A stretch of DNA of 64,000 bases from positions 153,408,488 through 153,472,487 of the forward strand of contig OY726560.1 of the NCBI GenBank assembly GCA_963383645.1, read 5' to 3'. The position numbers and the translations under genes are program-made. How positions within the stretch are numbered: the stretch's first letter is position 1; each line of letters starts with the position of its first letter. This document shows positions 35,750-48,659 of the stretch, piece after piece. The notes under the pieces were generated by a model. It was given only the letters and a program-made list of their open reading frames with translations, was not told where the DNA came from and made no database searches. This stretch comes from Muscardinus avellanarius. Its lineage: Eukaryota > Chordata > Mammalia > Rodentia > Gliridae.

Positions 35750-36180
35750 ATTGTTAGTCAGCTTTTCATTGCTATGACAAAACACATGAGAAAAATACCT
35801 GAGATCTATTTTGGCTCACAGTCCATGGTCAGTTGGCTTCATGCTCTGGGCCAGTAGCAAGGCAGAGCGTCAGGGCAGAGAGGGCATGGTGGAGCAGAGC
35901 TGTACACCTCAGGTCACCAGGAGGCAGAGAGAGCAAGGAGACACAATAGATCCTTCCAGAGCACACCCCAGGGACCTGTCTCCTCACTAGGCCCCTCTTC
36001 CTGCACTCCCCCACCCCCAGTAATGTCATCTGATGATGTATTTGTGGTGGATGAGGAGGTTAGAGCCCTAATGATCCAACACCTTCCTCTGATGCTCCAC
36101 CTCTGGACTGCCCCCTTGAGGACGACACCTTCAACATTGAACCTTTGGGGGATATCCCAGGCCCAAATCAGAACACATTC
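35750..36180 (-). mobile_element. ERVL-MaLR-like solo LTR remnant, antisense
   Basis: It reads GTCAGCTTTTCATTGCTATG, then TTGGCTCACAGTCCATGGTC, CTCACTAGGCCCCTCTTCCTG, AATGATCCAACACCTTCCTC and GAACCTTTGGGGGATATCCC. This is the order known from antisense MaLR LTRs in mammals (GCTATGA...GACAAA, CTAGGCCCC, CATGATCCAATCACCTCCC). The identification is by pattern memory. Confidence 0.55.
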
Positions 36181-36249
36181 CCACGCATTGACCCTATAGA
36201 TAGAGATAATTATGTTCACATAAAAACCCATACATGCCTCTGTATAGCT

Positions 36250-36680
36250 TCCACTTATTCTCCCTAAAATGTTAACATTGGAGAGATGGAGAACAAATTA
36301 GTGATTGCAAAGGACAGTGGGTAAGATCTCTAAGGGGTAGCACAGAGGCCTTGTGGCAAACAGCTCTGTGTCTTGATTGTGGTGTGGTTCCACAACTCTG
36401 CACATTTGATCACATTGAATCAAACTGTAAATGAGTGCATATAAAAATGGTGAAATCTGAGTAAGGTTTATGGCACGTACCAATGTCATTTTTTTTTTTT
36501 TTTTTTGGCTTTGGTAATGTAATCTATAGTTACTTTCCTTGTTGGGGGATCTGGTCAAAGATACATAGACATCTTGTACATTGCAGGGGAAATAGCTTCT
36601 TGAGAAGAAGCAGTTTTTATTTCAGAATAACCCCTTCCCATAAAAGCACTAGTGGTAAACTTCTGTAGAATCACAGGAGT
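36250..36680 (+). mobile_element. Old L1M/L1ME-type 3'UTR fragment
   Basis: The stretch contains GAGATGGAGAACAAATTAGTG, AGGGGTAGCACAGAGG, TCTGTGTCTTGATTGTGGTG, GGTGAAATCTGAGTAAGGT and GTACCAATGTCATTTT. It is the recognisable order of an ancient mammalian L1 3'UTR in plus orientation. It ends about 170 bases before exon 36849. Confidence 0.65.
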
Positions 36681-36848
36681 GGAAGTAGTGCTGTAATCAA
36701 AGGCAGGAAATAGGATCATCTCTGCTTAACTAAAACACTTCTTACTTTGAAATCTGTGCTTCTGGCCACACTAAGATTTTAGGTAACAAAATGAAATGAA
36801 ACTATGCTTTGAAGATAAGCAAGCAAGAATTATTTTGCTTCATTTTAG

Positions 36849-37028
<180 letters not shown>

Positions 37029-38373
37029 TGAGACTGTACTAGCAAACTTGTGAAATGACATTCAAAGTGCTTGTTCTATTTTATGAGAGCCTCAGGTGGA
37101 GACCAACATGTGGGGAAGGGCGTGCTGAGCTAGGCCGGTCATTCTGTTTCTAATGCAGGGCTGTTATTTCTGTGGTGTGTGGGTGGCTGCGTAAGTTCAT
37201 GGCAATTACCACTGACCTTCGGTTGACCTGAGCCTTTCTAACAGTTTAAATTTATTCTAGAACGTGCTTGCATTGGCTTCCCTGTGTGAGAGGAGTTAGG
37301 TTAGGGGATCAGTGGAGATGTTGGTATTCAGCTGACCTCAGCAGAAAGCTCTGTGGGCTTGGGCTGCTTAACCTCCCAGGCTCTCTGGTTCTTTTTTTTT
37401 TTTTTTTTTTTTTTTAAGAAAAAACAGGAGGACTTCCGGGAAGATGGCGATGGAGAAAAGCGGGGCTTACGAGCCCCGCTAACAACCAATCTCTATTACC
37501 ACAAAATCAGCGCCTTTCATAGCCAGAAAACACCATCACCAGAGAAACAAAAAATTTAATTACAAGGGACAGAGAAAAAGAAGGCTGGAAAAACAAGACA
37601 CCAGAAAGAAACCAAACCGTAGTGCTACAGCCGGAGCCGCGGCACAAAGCAGCGGTCGCCATTTTCCCTTTCAGCACCAGGCTCCAGAGAGGAGGGGAAC
37701 TCATAACGGAGCTCAGAACCAGAGAGGAGATAAACCGGCCTCACACCCGAGGACGCGGCAGCAGTGTCTTACTGCCAGCAGCAGCGGCTTACTGCCGGCA
37801 GCAGCGGCGAGTTCACTGGATGGCACCAGACCAATGCACTCAACAGCCCATCAGGCTCCAGAGAGGAACGGCGGACAGCGAGCCGAGGTGAGCTGCTACG
37901 GATCAGCTGGGAGGAATTCGGCAGATTTCTCGGCGCAGGGAGCATCTAAAGCTCCCAGAGGCTGGGCTCAGCACACACTGCAGGGACTCAGAGCGGAGCT
38001 CAAGAACAGAAAAGAAATACGCCAGCCTCATGGCGAAGGGCATAGCAGTGGTACCATTTGCCACCGGCGGCAGCAGCTTCGAATTCAACGAGTCCACTAC
38101 AGTTCCATCTGCGCACTCAACAACAGTGAGTCAAACTGTGGCCCCTAGAGAAGAAATCCCAGTACTGTACTACCAGGGACTTGACCTAGTGGGGGAGTGT
38201 CGGTGGCAGAGATATCACACCATAGCAGAACACCCAACCTGGCACCCCCCGTGGTCAAAAGCAGCCTCTATCGACTCCCTGGGTCTGAGACTCTGCGATA
38301 TAACCCAGTAAAGGAGTAGTGGGGACCGACATACCACAGACTTGAGATCCAGAGCACCTTAAGTGAAGTCGTA

Positions 38374-39336
38374 GTGACCCAAGAAAAGAACCCAGAGAAG
38401 GCACAAACTTCTGAAATCATGGGAAAGAGGAATAACACTGGAGCAATGAATGCCCACAACCCCACAACATCAGAACCTGATAAAACAGATATTCAGAGAT
38501 TTCTAGAAGATCAAATGAGGAAAATAACTGTAGAAATAATAGAGGTGTTTCGAAAAGAACTCAGAGAGAGCCTAAAAGAGATAAAGGATGCAATTAATGA
38601 AGTAAAGGCCTCAATTCAAAGTACAAACAACCGATTAGACCACATGGAGAACAGAATCTCGCTCTTAGAAGATGATCATTCAAAAAATGAACACATAGTT
38701 TCTAATTTAGAAAAAAAAATCTGACAGCAGGAATCTGACATTGAAGAAATATGGGCCCATTTTAAGAGAGCTAACCTAAGAATAATTGGAATAGAGGAGG
38801 GAAAAGAAAGTGAAACCAAAGGGATCAACAATCTCTTCAAGGAAGTAATAGCAGAAAATTTTCCAAACATAGAGCAAGAGGTTGATACACAGATCCAGGA
38901 AACTTATAGAACTCCCTTTAGACAGGATCGGAGAAGAGGATCCCCACGCCACATAATTGTCAAAATGACCAATGTGGAAGCCAAGCAGAGAATCTTAAAG
39001 GCAACAAAAACAAAGGGCCAAGTGACATTCAGAGGCAAACCAATTAGAATCACTCCAGACTTCCCAAACCAAGTCATGAGAGCCAGAAGGGCTTGGAGTA
39101 ACATATTCCCAATTCTGAAAGAAAACAACTTCCAGCCAAAAATTTCCTACCCAGCAAAACTTTCTATCAAATTAGATGGCGAAATAAGAAGCTTCCACGA
39201 CAAACAGAAACTGAAGGAATTTATGTCTTCAAAACCAGCACTAGAGAAAATACTCAAAGAGATTAACTACAAAGAAGAAATAGGTAACACACACCAGAAC
39301 CAGAGAAACAAGAGTTTCCATCCAACAGACAACTAA
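38374..39336 (+). pseudogene. L1 ORF1 with one premature stop (copy B)
   Basis: It is colinear with the intact 320-codon ORF1 of copy A. The frame is open from ATG at 38374 to TAA at 39334-39336 except for TGA at 38722-38724, where copy A has a Gln codon (codon 117, within the coiled coil). No frameshift was seen; the downstream frame, including the RRM and the YPAKLS motif, is preserved. A product truncated in the coiled coil would lack RNA binding. Confidence 0.88.
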
Positions 39337-40010
39337 GATTGGTTATCTGTGGAGATTCATTATTTATGTTAGTCTTTTACCTATCTCTAAATTGTATTGT
39401 TTGCTTTTATTGTTGCTAATTTTTAGGATGTCTGGTTGGAATATTAATATACCTTCAGATATAGCATTTGGAAATATTTTATCCTACTCTATTAGTAACT
39501 TTTAACTGTGTTTACATTGTCTTTGGATATACAATATTTTTTTCAATTTTTAGGGAGTTTGTTTACCCTTTTGTTGCCTGTGCCATTGAAATCATATCCA
39601 AGAAATCACTGCCAATTTCAATATTGTGAGGTTTTATGAGCCAGATTTTCTTCTAAAAGTTTATAGTCTTAAGATTTATATTTAGGTCTTTTATCTATTT
39701 TGAATTAATATTTGTGTATGGTGTTAGGTAAGGGTCCAATTTTATTCTTTTTCATGTAATTATTATTTTTCAACAATATTTAGTTAAAAGATTATTATTT
39801 CCTCCACCAAATGTTCGTGGAAACCTTGTCAAAAATAACTTGACAATATATGGAAGAATTTATCTCTAGGCTTGTATTTAACTCCAATTGTTTATATATT
39901 TTATATATCGGCCTTTAGAACAGTACTACACTGTTTCAGTTATTGTAGCTGTATATGGTTTGGAATCACAAAATATACATCTTCTAGCTTTGTTCTTCTT
40001 CGAGATTGTT
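39337..40010 (-). mobile_element. Inverted L1 ORF2 C-terminal segment inside copy B
   Basis: This is the mirror of 19925-20600: the minus strand reads as L1 ORF2 3' sequence directly after the ORF1 stop. It shares with copy A the same junction after the ORF1 stop (GATTGGTTATCTGTGGAGAT) and the same later landmarks (GTTCGTGGAAACCTTGTCAA; CTAGCTTTGTTCTTCTTCGA). This shows the inversion preceded amplification. Confidence 0.72.
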
Positions 40011-40429
40011 TTGGGTATCTAGAGTCCATATTCCATATCAGGATAGATTTTTTCTGAAAAATAAATAAATAAATGTATGATAGTTTCACCTAAAAAAAAG
40101 AAAAAAGAAAAAAAAATATTCTCTGGTAAGAAAGAAAGCAAAAAGAAATATTGAAATGTTATCTTTAAGTCATCAAAAGCTTGGTATCAGACAAGTGAGA
40201 ATATCATCGTTAATATTGGATAAATTGCTATAAACTAGATGTCAACCACTAAGCCAAGCATGGGAAGGAGGGATCGGGAGGGAACGGGGTGGGGATCGGG
40301 TAGGGGCTAACTGGGCAATGTGTGCATGTATGTCTACAAAAGTATTTTCTTTTTACCATTATGATGTATGAATACAGTGCACCAATAAAAAAAAAAAAGA
40401 ATGGAAGAAAAAAAAAAAAGAAAAAACAG

Positions 40430-41271
40430 TGTATAAAACCTATAGTTAAGGGTTTGGGGGGTTTTGTCTTTTGAAAGAGGTGAATGAGAGAGGTGTATTC
40501 CTTCGCACCTCACCTAGTGCTTAGTAAGAGCTGTTAACAGTGAGCCCAGCTAGTCCTACATAGGTTCATGATGGGATTTCTGCAAGAGTGAGTAGTAGAC
40601 ATGCCAGCATTTCTAAGGCTCTAACATGATTTTCTCCAATTTAAGTTTTTCTTTCTGTTTGAACAAAATCTTTGGAATTCCATCAGAAAACAAACTTTAC
40701 AATTTGAAATAGGAGAAAAGAAAAAGAAAAGCAAAAAGAAACACTCTTGTTTGTTCATCCCTTTCTGGCAACTCTGACTTCCTTAGGAAAGGTTGTGACA
40801 GGGAACATTAGGGACAGCCCCTCCCTGTTTGACCTCCTGTGGGCTCCGAGTGAAGGCAGGGCCCAGCAGCTTCTCACTGCAGAGCATCTGTGCTCCAGTG
40901 GAGTCCCATCTCACCAGGCTGCGACGCTCAGTTTGTGTAATTTGGGCTCTTAAGGAGATAGTCTTCCCTTTCTGTTTTACTCTTAGGTCCAAAATATCAA
41001 TCACTTAGATATCTATTTATGCACTCACAAAACCAAACTTCACTGATGATAAAAATATCTGTATAAAATAGTTTCTTTATTAAATATTTTGTGTTTATTA
41101 AATATTTATTGCTTTACTACTGTGTATAAAGTACTTACAGAATGATTTATGCATTTCACAGATGGAGAAAGCTGATGTGGTTTAATAACATTTCCTGTGC
41201 TTTTTACTTCATGGGGTTGGGGAGAAAATGAAAGTACCATTTTTTTTTAAACTTTTAGAGCATTAAGAATA
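40430..41271. other. Intronic single-copy sequence
   Basis: No recognised repeat or exon; a 68-codon open frame at 40747-40953 has no family match. Confidence 0.5.
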
Positions 41272-41457
41272 CAGCCGGGTGTGGTGGCACACACTTGTAA
41301 TCCCATCATTTGGGAGGCTGACAGGAGGATCAAGATTTGTGGCCAGCCTTGCTACTTAGGCCCTTTGCAACTAGACCCTCTTTCAAAATAAAGAATTAAA
41401 AAAATAGAACTGGGGTGTAGCTCAGAGGTAGACTGCCCCTGGGCTCCATCCCCGTTA

Positions 41458-41500
<43 letters not shown>
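41272..41500 (+). mobile_element. B1-dID SINE ending in (CA)n
   Basis: Sense copy 41274-41458 followed by (CA)20 to 41499; about 210 bases upstream of exon 41712. Confidence 0.88.
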
Positions 41501-41711
41501 CATGTAACCATTAGTAAAAGCTGAAGCCAGACAGCGAAAGTTGAACCAGGAGTTCAAGGCGAGGGTAGCAAGAAAGAGGAAAGGTTTTGTCACTCGAGGG
41601 AGAAGAGGTGAGGCTTTTTCCTTAGCCCCTCTGATGATGGGTTCATGGCGGAATGATGAAGTGGTGATTAACATTTGACATTCTTACAAGTCTTGTGTTC
41701 CTCTCTGGTAG

Positions 41712-41939
<228 letters not shown>

Positions 41940-42082
41940 TAATGGTATTTTCCTTAAATGAAAGTCAGATTCTAGAGTGGGGACTGGAGTTGAGATGAGC
42001 GAGGAATGTCTAACGTCAGAAAGCAGGGAAGTGCTCACGTAATGAGAAGGACGGATAAAAGGACTGAAGAGCCACGTTGTAG

Positions 42083-42525
42083 TTTTTTTTTTTGGCAGTA
42101 CTGGGGATGGAACCCAGCGGCATTCTACCCCTGAGTGACACCCCCAACCCTAATTTTTATTTTTTATTTTGAAACAGGGTCTCACTGAGTTGCAAAGGGC
42201 CTCACTAAGTAACTGAGGCTGTCCTCAAACATGATTGTCCTGTCTCAGCCTCCCAAATGCTGGTGTTATAAGTGTGCCTTACCATGCGCCTGGCTGAAAA
42301 GCCACTTTGAAAATATTCTCTCATTTGGGTGTAGGGCCAGCATTTGTAACCAGTACTTGGAAGACTGAGACAGGAGGATTGTAGGTTCAAGGCCAGCCTC
42401 AGCAACCTAGTAAAGCCCTAAGCAATTTAGTTAGACCCAGTTTAAAATAAAAAATAAAATAGAGCTGGGAGTGTAGATTAAATGTAGAATATACTTAGGT
42501 ATAATCCCCAGCAGCATGAAAGATA
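42083..42525. mobile_element. Inverted pair of SINEs
   Basis: 42090-42294 antisense (complete) and 42330-42520 sense (older). Confidence 0.85.
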
Positions 42526-42914
42526 GAAAAGAAGAAAAGAAAGAAAACATTCCTTTCCACCAAATTTAGGACAGATTATAGCCGCGTGAGTGGTGAATGA
42601 ATGTATGTAGATATAGTGAGGTCTATGGCATTGACACAGCTAAATACATATCTATGAAATAAATATTAAGCACAAAGGAAGGAGTAGCTTTACGGTGAAG
42701 AAGCCTAACAGATGCCTCTGTAGTTAGACGGTAAATGATTCACATGAGCTTCATCAGGGAGGCGGAAATTGAAGCCATTTATCTCCTGGCAGGCTAGCGT
42801 GAGAATATCATAGTATCATGTATGTGGTGCTCCTGCCAAAGGTGCAGAACTGGATCTAATCGTGGGGAAACAGACACACCCGAGTAAGGGGCAGTCTGCA
42901 AAAGAACCTTCTGT

Positions 42915-43110
42915 TGTTGTTTTGTTTTTTGGCACTACTGGAGATTGAACCCAGGGTCACTCTACCACTGAGCTACATCCCGGCCCTTTCTATTTTTTAT
43001 TTTGAGACAGAGTCTCACTAAATTGCCAAGCCTGACCTCAAATTTGCTTTCCTCCTGCCTCAGCTTCCCAAGTAGCTGGGATTATAGACATGTTCCACTG
43101 TGCCTAGCCA
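42915..43110 (-). mobile_element. Old antisense SINE
   Basis: Contains TCACTCTACCACTGAGCTAC and CCCAAGTAGCTGGGATTATAG; closer to an ancestral B1-dID than the local younger copies. Confidence 0.75.
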
Positions 43111-43261
43111 AAATAACTTCTTAGAGTCCTCGCAAGAGTCAAGAATATAAAAGTCAAGGAAAGAATGAAGGACTGTTCCATAAAGAAGAAAGGGTTGTCA
43201 AGCAGATAAAGTCCTGACTCTGAACAGAATACTTTTGCCCTAATGAAAAACTATGTTTTGT

Positions 43262-43735
43262 TTGTTTTTGGTACTGGGAATTAAGCTCAGAGGCATTCTA
43301 CTTCTAAGCTACATCCTCATTCCTTATTATTTTTTATTTTGAAACAGGGTCTCACTGTGTTGCTGAGGTGAGTCTTGAACCTATAAAGTACCTGTTTCCA
43401 TTTCCCTAGTACTGGAATTACCCAGTTTAAGAAAGACATGACTTTGGTAGTTGTAATATAATTATGTAAGAGAATGTGGTACTGGGGATGGAACCCAGGG
43501 GCATTCTACCTCCAAGCTACAAATAAATAATAAGGTATAAACTAGGAGTGGTGGCATGTGCCTGTAATCCCTCCACTTGGGAGGCTGAGATAGGATTACA
43601 ACCAGCCTCAGCGATTTAGCGAGACCCTCTATAACTTAGACCCTATTTCAAAAAAATAATAAAAGGGTGTGGGTGTGGATGTGGCTCAGAGGTAGAATAC
43701 TTCAGTTTCCAGTACCACAAATAAAAATAAATGCT
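43262..43735. mobile_element. SINE fragments and one sense SINE
   Basis: 43268-43425 antisense old copy, 43475-43520 ID-half fragment (antisense), 43545-43725 sense copy. Confidence 0.77.
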
Positions 43736-44029
43736 ATAGGCTAGATTCAAACCTGGACAGAAAATATTTTTTTTTGCAGTAAAGAATATATGTGGTGCAA
43801 TTAGTGAAATAGGAATATATTCTGTGGATTAGATAAAAATACTGCATTATATTGAGTTTATGGTTTAATTTACTATACTGTGGTTATATATATGTCCCTA
43901 TTTTTGAAAATATATACATTGAAGTGTTTAGTAGTAAAGGCACATCATCTCTCTAACTTTACTTCAAACATTTCAGGAAAAACATATATACTTATTCACA
44001 TATTGACAGATAATGGTAAGGCAAATGTA

Positions 44030-44150
44030 GGGTATTAATATATTAGGAAAAAGGTCAAGGTATGTAGAAATTCTTTGTACTATTTTTACAAGTCTTGTAG
44101 TCTGAAGTTATTTCAAAATACAACTGTTTTGTAAAATTTTAAAAATTGAT
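44030..44150 (+). mobile_element. Old L1M-type 3' end
   Basis: GGTCAAGGTATGTAGAAATT, TTTGTACTATTTTTACAAG and GAAGTTATTTCAAAATACAA follow the order of the terminal 100 bases of ancient L1 3'UTRs. Confidence 0.5.
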
Positions 44151-44299
44151 GATTAAAGAAAACATTTTATTTTTTGGTGCTACATAAAATATTGGTATGC
44201 CTTAATCTCATCATAGCATGTTCAGTAAAATATGGATATAGTATTTTAATGGCATGTATAGCATTGGTTTTTTTGTTGTTGTTGTGTGGTGTTTTGTTT

Positions 44300-44965
44300 T
44301 GTTTTGTTTTGGTGGTACTGGGGTTACTGGAAGCCCTTCTACCTCCGGGCTACACTCCCAGACCTATTTTATACTTTTTTTTTAATATTTGGAGACAGGG
44401 TCTCGTAAGCCAGCACAGCTGTCTTCAAACCTGCACCATCCTCCTGTCTCCGCCTCCCAAGCACGGGGATTACAAGCATGCGCCACCACGCCCGGCAGCA
44501 TTGTATTATTTTATTAGAAACCAGTTATATATTTGTGTGTGTGTGTGTCACTGGGGGTTGGGTACTGGAGATTGAACCCAGGGATGCTTTACCCCTGAGC
44601 TATATCCACAGCCCTTTTTACTTTTTTATTTTAAAGCAGGGTGTCACTGAAGTTACTAAATCTGGACTAAAACTAGTGCTTTTCCTGTCTCAACCTCCCA
44701 AGTACTGTAATTATAGGCATAGGAACTAGTTATATCTTATCTTATTATTATTTATTATTATTTTTTTGCAGTATTGAGTATGGAACCCAGGGGCATTCGA
44801 CCTCCGAGCTACACCCCCAGCCCTATTTTTTTATTCTTTATTTTGAAACAGGGTCTCCCTGAGTTGCTAGGACCTCACTAAGTAGCTGAGGCTGTCCACG
44901 AACCACAATCCTCCTGTCTCAGCCTCTCAAGTGCTGAGATTACAGGTGTGCACCACCATGCCTGG
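44300..44965 (-). mobile_element. Three antisense SINEs
   Basis: 44310-44497 short subfamily (GGGGTTACTGGAAGCCCTTC), 44540-44730 old type with a (GT)n tail, 44765-44965 complete. Confidence 0.85.
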
Positions 44966-45034
44966 ATTTCTTATATTCACTTTTATATTTGATTTTATTA
45001 CATAACATGTCTAATTCTCTATTTCCTCAAATTG

Positions 45035-45130
45035 AGTAATAGTCCACATAGGATTGTGGAAAGTTTGAGCTAACATGTTAAAAATCTAGCAAATGTCCCA
45101 GCACTTAGTAAATGTTCATTAAGTGGTGCT
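45035..45130 (+). mobile_element. MIR 3' end relic
   Basis: CCCAGCACTTAGTAAATGTTC and neighbouring bases match the sense MIR terminus. Confidence 0.5.
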
Positions 45131-45182
45131 TATAAAATAATGTATCCATGTAAAAGTGCAATTTATGAAATAACAAATTTAA

Positions 45183-45410
45183 GCCGGGCATGGTGGCACA
45201 GGCTTGTAATTCCAGCATTTGGGAGGCTGAGACGAGAGGATCGTAGTTCACAGACAACCTCAGCTACTTACTTAGTGAGGTCCTTTGCAACTTAGTGAGA
45301 CCCTGTTTCAAAATAAAGAATAAAAAATAGGGCTGGGGGTATAGCTTGGAGGCAGAATGCCTCTAGGTTCCATCCCTAGTACTGCAAAAAACAAACAAAC
45401 AAAAAACAGA
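45183..45410 (+). mobile_element. B1-dID SINE
   Basis: Sense copy AGCCGGGCATGGTGGCACAGG with tail (CAAA)n; AAATTTAAG-like flanks. Confidence 0.9.
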
Positions 45411-45777
45411 TTTAAGTCCAGCTAAATGTGCACTGCTCAGGTGCCTCATATATTAAAATGACGTATAAAGAAGGAAGTAGTGCAGTTTACTTGTACACAG
45501 ATCCATCGGGTCCATTGAGAAGCAAGTGTGCTGGTTAATGGCTTTTAATAAGTTAAACTGCCTTTAACGCCTGAGCCCTTGTTTCATATAACAACAGTGC
45601 ATAAAATGAATAGAGACTTTGACCTGTTCTGATGCCAGGTGATTTAAGAAGGTAGAGTTACATTTTAGATGTGCCGAGGAAAGAGATAATTTTCACATAG
45701 ATACCCAAACAGCACCGCTAACCTGGAGAAGACAGTGAGAATAAATGTCCCTATTTGCCTGTTTCCTTTGTTGCCAG

Positions 45778-45842
45778 GAAAAGGAGCCGCTCCGTGCCAT
45801 CCCTCTGAGGGAGGTCCACAGAGTCCAGGAGTGCAAGCAAAG
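45778..45842 (+). CDS. PLEKHA1: PLEKHA1 coding exon: C-terminal PH domain, middle
   Basis: The acceptor TTGCCAG ends at 45777 and the donor GTAGGG is at 45843. The 65 bases encode EKEPLRAIPLREVHRVQECK plus Q and the AG of a serine codon finished in the next exon. It starts in phase 0 and ends in phase 2. It covers beta-strands 4-5 of the C-terminal PH domain. Confidence 0.95.
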
Positions 45843-46300
45843 GTAGGGCTGCCTGCTCGCCAGTGCGCCTGCAGGTTATGCTGATGTGTTTAACCCTTTC
45901 TAGTTGGACTGTGCTAGAATTTTCAAAATCCTCAGATCAAAATATTGATGTAATTTATTTAAAAACTGAAAATTCAGAAATTAGCTTATTAAGGAAAAAA
46001 ATTAACATGAGCAATTCACAAATAACCTATCAGATTTGACAAACTGGTGGATTATTGGTTTTAAAATTTCAGATACTGTAAAGGAGGGGGTCATACAAGA
46101 AAAGATGTTCATCGTGCTATGTTTCCTTGAGCAAACCAACTTCTTCACAGAAGCTTTGAAGTTGCTTTATAAACTAACTATTTAAATATGTAAAACAGTG
46201 CAAAATATTAAGATAAATGGGGTACATGGGAAAAGATGGTTTGGCTCTGTTAAATCGGCTTCATTTCTAGTATTTAATTGTTAATACACACTGGGCATAG

Positions 46301-46465
<165 letters not shown>

Positions 46466-46588
46466 TAATAACTTTAGAGATGAGTAAATAGAACTAGAAT
46501 TCACCAGCTTAGTAAAGGATTATGTAGAGGCTAATTGATAGGTTATATGTCCAAGCATGAAAAGTCTTCCTTTTTTAAAAGTGGTGGA

Positions 46589-47010
46589 GCCGGGCGTGGT
46601 GGGCACGCTTGTGATCCCCGCGCTTGGGAGGCGGAGACAGGAGGATCGCGCTGGTTCGGAGCCAGCCGCGCTGGTTTAAGAGACCCTGTTTCCACATAAA
46701 AAAGTTAAAAAATAGATCTGGGAGTGTAGCCTGGAGGTAGAAGGGCTTCCAGGAACCCCGGTACCACCAAAAAATAAAAAATAAATAAATAAAAATAAAT
46801 AAGTAAATAAAAAGTGGTGAAATAATCTGGGTAGAGTACCTGTAACCCCAGTACTTGAGAGGCTGAGACAGGAAGGTCACAGGTTCAGGGTGGGCCACAA
46901 CAACTTAAACCTTCAGCAACCCAGTGAGACTCCATTTCAAGAACAAAAACTAAAGGGGCTGGACATAGAGCGCACCTGAGTTCAATCCCCATCACCCCAG
47001 TGAAACAGAA
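46589..47010 (+). mobile_element. Two sense SINEs
   Basis: 46589-46808 short subfamily with (AAAT)n tail, flanked by AAAAGTGGTG (46577 and 46809); 46820-47005 old. Confidence 0.87.
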
Positions 47011-47261
47011 CCAAGCAGTACGAGGAGGAAGGGAAGTATTGTTTTAACTTAGTATTAAACTAACTTAGTTTTGCACATAATTTAGAATTTTTATTTTCTG
47101 TTATATTTTGGTCATTTTGTAAAAAGTGGGGCTCAAATACCATTGTAAAAGCAGATAGTAGATAACAGTTTAACAGTAAGCATCCTTTTTTCCTTTTCTT
47201 TTTTGCAGTACTGGGGATTGGATAGACATTCTGTATTTAAATTTTAAATGTACTTTTTGCA

Positions 47262-47576
47262 AGCCAGGTATGGTGGTGCATGCTTGTAATCTCAGTACTT
47301 GCAGGAGAGCTGAGACGGGAGGGTCACAGTTCAAGACCAGCTTCAGTCACTTAGTGAGCCCCTCACAACTTGAGGAGACCCGTTTCAAAATAAAGAATAG
47401 CCGAACGTGGTGGCGCACACTTGTAATCCCCACGCTTGGGAGGCAGAGACAGGAGGATCACACAGGTTCAAAGCCAGCCGCACTGGTTTAAGAGACCCTG
47501 TTTCCAAATAAAAAAGTATAAAATAGGTCTGGGAGTGAAGCCCAGAGGTAGAAGGGTTTCCAGGAACCCCAGTATA

Positions 47577-47618
<42 letters not shown>

Positions 47619-47700
47619 ATAAAAAATAGGGCTAGGGGTATAGCTCGGAGGTAGAATGCCCCTGGGTTCCATCCCAGTACCACAAAAATAAATAAACAAA
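47262..47700 (+). mobile_element. Sense SINE split at its linker by a short-subfamily SINE
   Basis: Outer left half 47262-47398 (ends AAAATAAAGAATA), inner copy 47399-47577 plus (CA)20 tail to 47616, then GAATAAAAAATAGGGCTAGG and the outer right half to 47690. Confidence 0.87.
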
Positions 47701-47831
47701 CAAAAAATAAAATGGACTTTTTGCTTATCATATTGACTACATAAATAGGTGGCTTTTAGAAGAATATGTTTTATAAAAGTTACATATGGTTATTGTAGAG
47801 ATTGGAAAATATAATAAGAGAATGTGGTTTA

Positions 47832-48068
47832 TTTATTTTTTATTTATTTTTTTATTTTTGTGTGTGTGTGGTACTGGGGGTAGAACTTAAAGGCTTTTTT
47901 TTCCTCTGGGCTATACTCCCAGACCTATTTTATATTTTATTTGGAAACAGTCTCACTAAGTTGCTGAGAGCTTCACTAAGTAGCTGAGGCTGGCTTCGAA
48001 CTTGTGCGATCCTCCTGCCTCAGCCTCCCAAGTGCTGGGATTTACAAGCGTGTGCCACCACACACAGC
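47832..48068 (-). mobile_element. B1-dID SINE with target-site duplication
   Basis: AAGAGAATGTGGTTTA (47816-47831 and 48069-48084) flanks an antisense copy. Confidence 0.92.
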
Positions 48069-48227
48069 AAGAGAATGTGGTTTATAAAACATACAATCTC
48101 ACATTCAGACAACAATTTCTTTTTTTTTTCTCTCTGCTTTTCTTACAAGTAGGACCATACTAAGTATAGTGTTAAATCCTATTTTATATATTTTAGTCAC
48201 TTTCATATTATGAAAAATCCTCTGAAC

Positions 48228-48651
48228 CGGGCATAGTGGCACATATTTATAATCCCAGCATTTGGGAGGCTGAGACGGGAGGATTGCGGTTCGAGGACGG
48301 CCTCAGCTACTACTTAGTGAGGCCCTTTGCAACTTAGTGAGACCCTGTTTCAAAATAAAGAATAAAATATAGGGCTGGGGGTGTTGCTCAAAGGTAGAAT
48401 GCCCCTGGATTCCTTCCACTGTACCTCAAAAAAAAAAAAAAAAAAAACCTCTGAAAACCTTTTTTTTTTTAATTCAAACTAATTCCAAACTACACCCCCC
48501 AGCCCTATATTTTATTCTTTATTTTAAAACAGGGTCTCACTGAGTTGCAAAGGGCCTCACTAAGTAGTAGCTGAGGCCGCCTGCAAACTGAAATCCTCCT
48601 GTCTGAGCCTCCCAAATGCTGGGATTACAGGCATACATTACCATGCCTGGT
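48228..48651. mobile_element. Two SINEs inserted at the same locus
   Basis: Sense 48228-48447 flanked by AAAAATCCTCTGA/AAAAAACCTCTGA. Its right duplication was then the target of an antisense copy (48464-48651) flanked by CCTCTGAAAACCTTTT. Confidence 0.88.
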
Positions 48652-48659
48652 TCCTCTGA

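Larger units (their letters stand above)
37428..40417 (+). mobile_element. L1-derived half-element (HAL1-like) copy B
   Basis: Plus-strand copy of the same composite: 5'UTR 37428-38373 (CTTCCGGGAAGATGGCGATG near the start, AAGATGGC motif), ORF1 38374-39336 (one internal stop), inverted ORF2 fragment ~39337-40010, 3'UTR with G-rich tract 40259-40320 and AATAAA plus A-rich tail to 40417. A perfect 12-base duplication AAGAAAAAACAG flanks it (37416-37427 and 40418-40429). The cut fits the L1 endonuclease preference TT/AAAA. It lies 436 bases after the donor of exon 36849-36992. Its 5'UTR contains a ~120-base block (37555-37674) missing from copy A. Confidence 0.9.

Noticed and set aside
37750..38310. 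Open frames 37622-38311 in a CpG-rich region
   Set aside because: They lie in the 5'UTR of copy B and are not conserved as frames in copy A.
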